Below, piece after piece: positions 63,925 to 64,000 of a stretch of 64,000 nucleotides of DNA. The DNA lies in the NCBI RefSeq assembly GCF_040581485.1, contig NC_090131.1, positions 310,001 through 374,000 of the forward strand, in the 5' to 3' direction. Made by a program: the position numbers and the translations under genes. Position 1 is the first letter of the stretch; each line of letters begins with the position of its first letter. Below the pieces are notes generated by a model, which saw only the letters and a list, made by a program, of their open reading frames with translations, was not told the DNA's origin and did not search any database. The stretch comes from Linepithema humile. Taxonomy: Eukaryota; Arthropoda; Insecta; Hymenoptera; Formicidae.

Positions 63925-64000
63925 ATGTATCTGCAATTCGAACGAAACACGTAACCAGCTTCCAAATAACTACATATGCACCTGACAAATATCGCTGTCA
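63925..64000 (+). CDS. Possible exon start of a further gene, cut by the window edge
   Basis: A good acceptor (TTTATTTGTTACAG, ending 63924) is followed by one frame open to the last base, containing VSAIRTKHVTSFQITTYAPD. No upstream exon could be identified and no family is recognisable from about 25 residues. Confidence 0.25.

Overview
The window looks like insect nuclear DNA. It is AT-rich, the genes are split into many short exons with GT..AG introns, microsatellites and small DNA transposons are common, and cuticle genes of the Rebers-Riddiford (RR) type are present. Gene content and protein style suggest a hymenopteran, probably an ant. That placement is an inference; no species marker was tested. 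All exon models were built by eye from splice sites and reading-frame phase.

Layout, left to right. At 1.1-4.2 kb (+) is a secreted TINAG-like cathepsin-B pseudopeptidase. It converges on a minus-strand EF-hand protein at 5.1-7.2 kb. At 8.3-10.5 kb (+) is the mitochondrial protease/chaperone ATP23. From 12 to 46 kb three minus-strand resilin-like RR cuticle protein genes (called A, B and C here) are spread out. Each has a tiny first exon encoding 5-7 residues and a TATA promoter on the minus strand. Between A and B lie about 10 kb of gene-poor DNA with a few orphan exons, a long inverted repeat at 24.8-25.2 kb, and the complete ten-exon maelstrom gene (piRNA pathway) at 30.2-32.9 kb. The maelstrom gene has a palindromic MITE about 110 bp upstream of its ATG. 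At 47.9-49.0 kb is a doubtful two-exon minus-strand gene. At 50.1-57.7 kb (-) is a 964-residue secreted, largely disordered protein with a Pro/Val/Glu-Lys-rich block, probably extracellular matrix or cuticle. The right end holds two compact plus-strand housekeeping genes, GDP-D-glucose phosphorylase (59.0-60.3 kb) and a Tret1-like sugar transporter (60.9-63.1 kb), followed by what may be the first visible exon of another gene at the window edge.

Functional grouping: four secreted structural genes (A, B, C and the 50-57 kb gene) share strand and signal-peptide exon design and plausibly act together in cuticle or matrix building. The others (Atp23, mael, GDPGP1, sugar transporter, EF-hand protein) are unrelated neighbours. 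Three non-autonomous transposons were defined by terminal inverted repeats plus target-site duplications: 29984-30124, 40805-40983 and 58428-58814.
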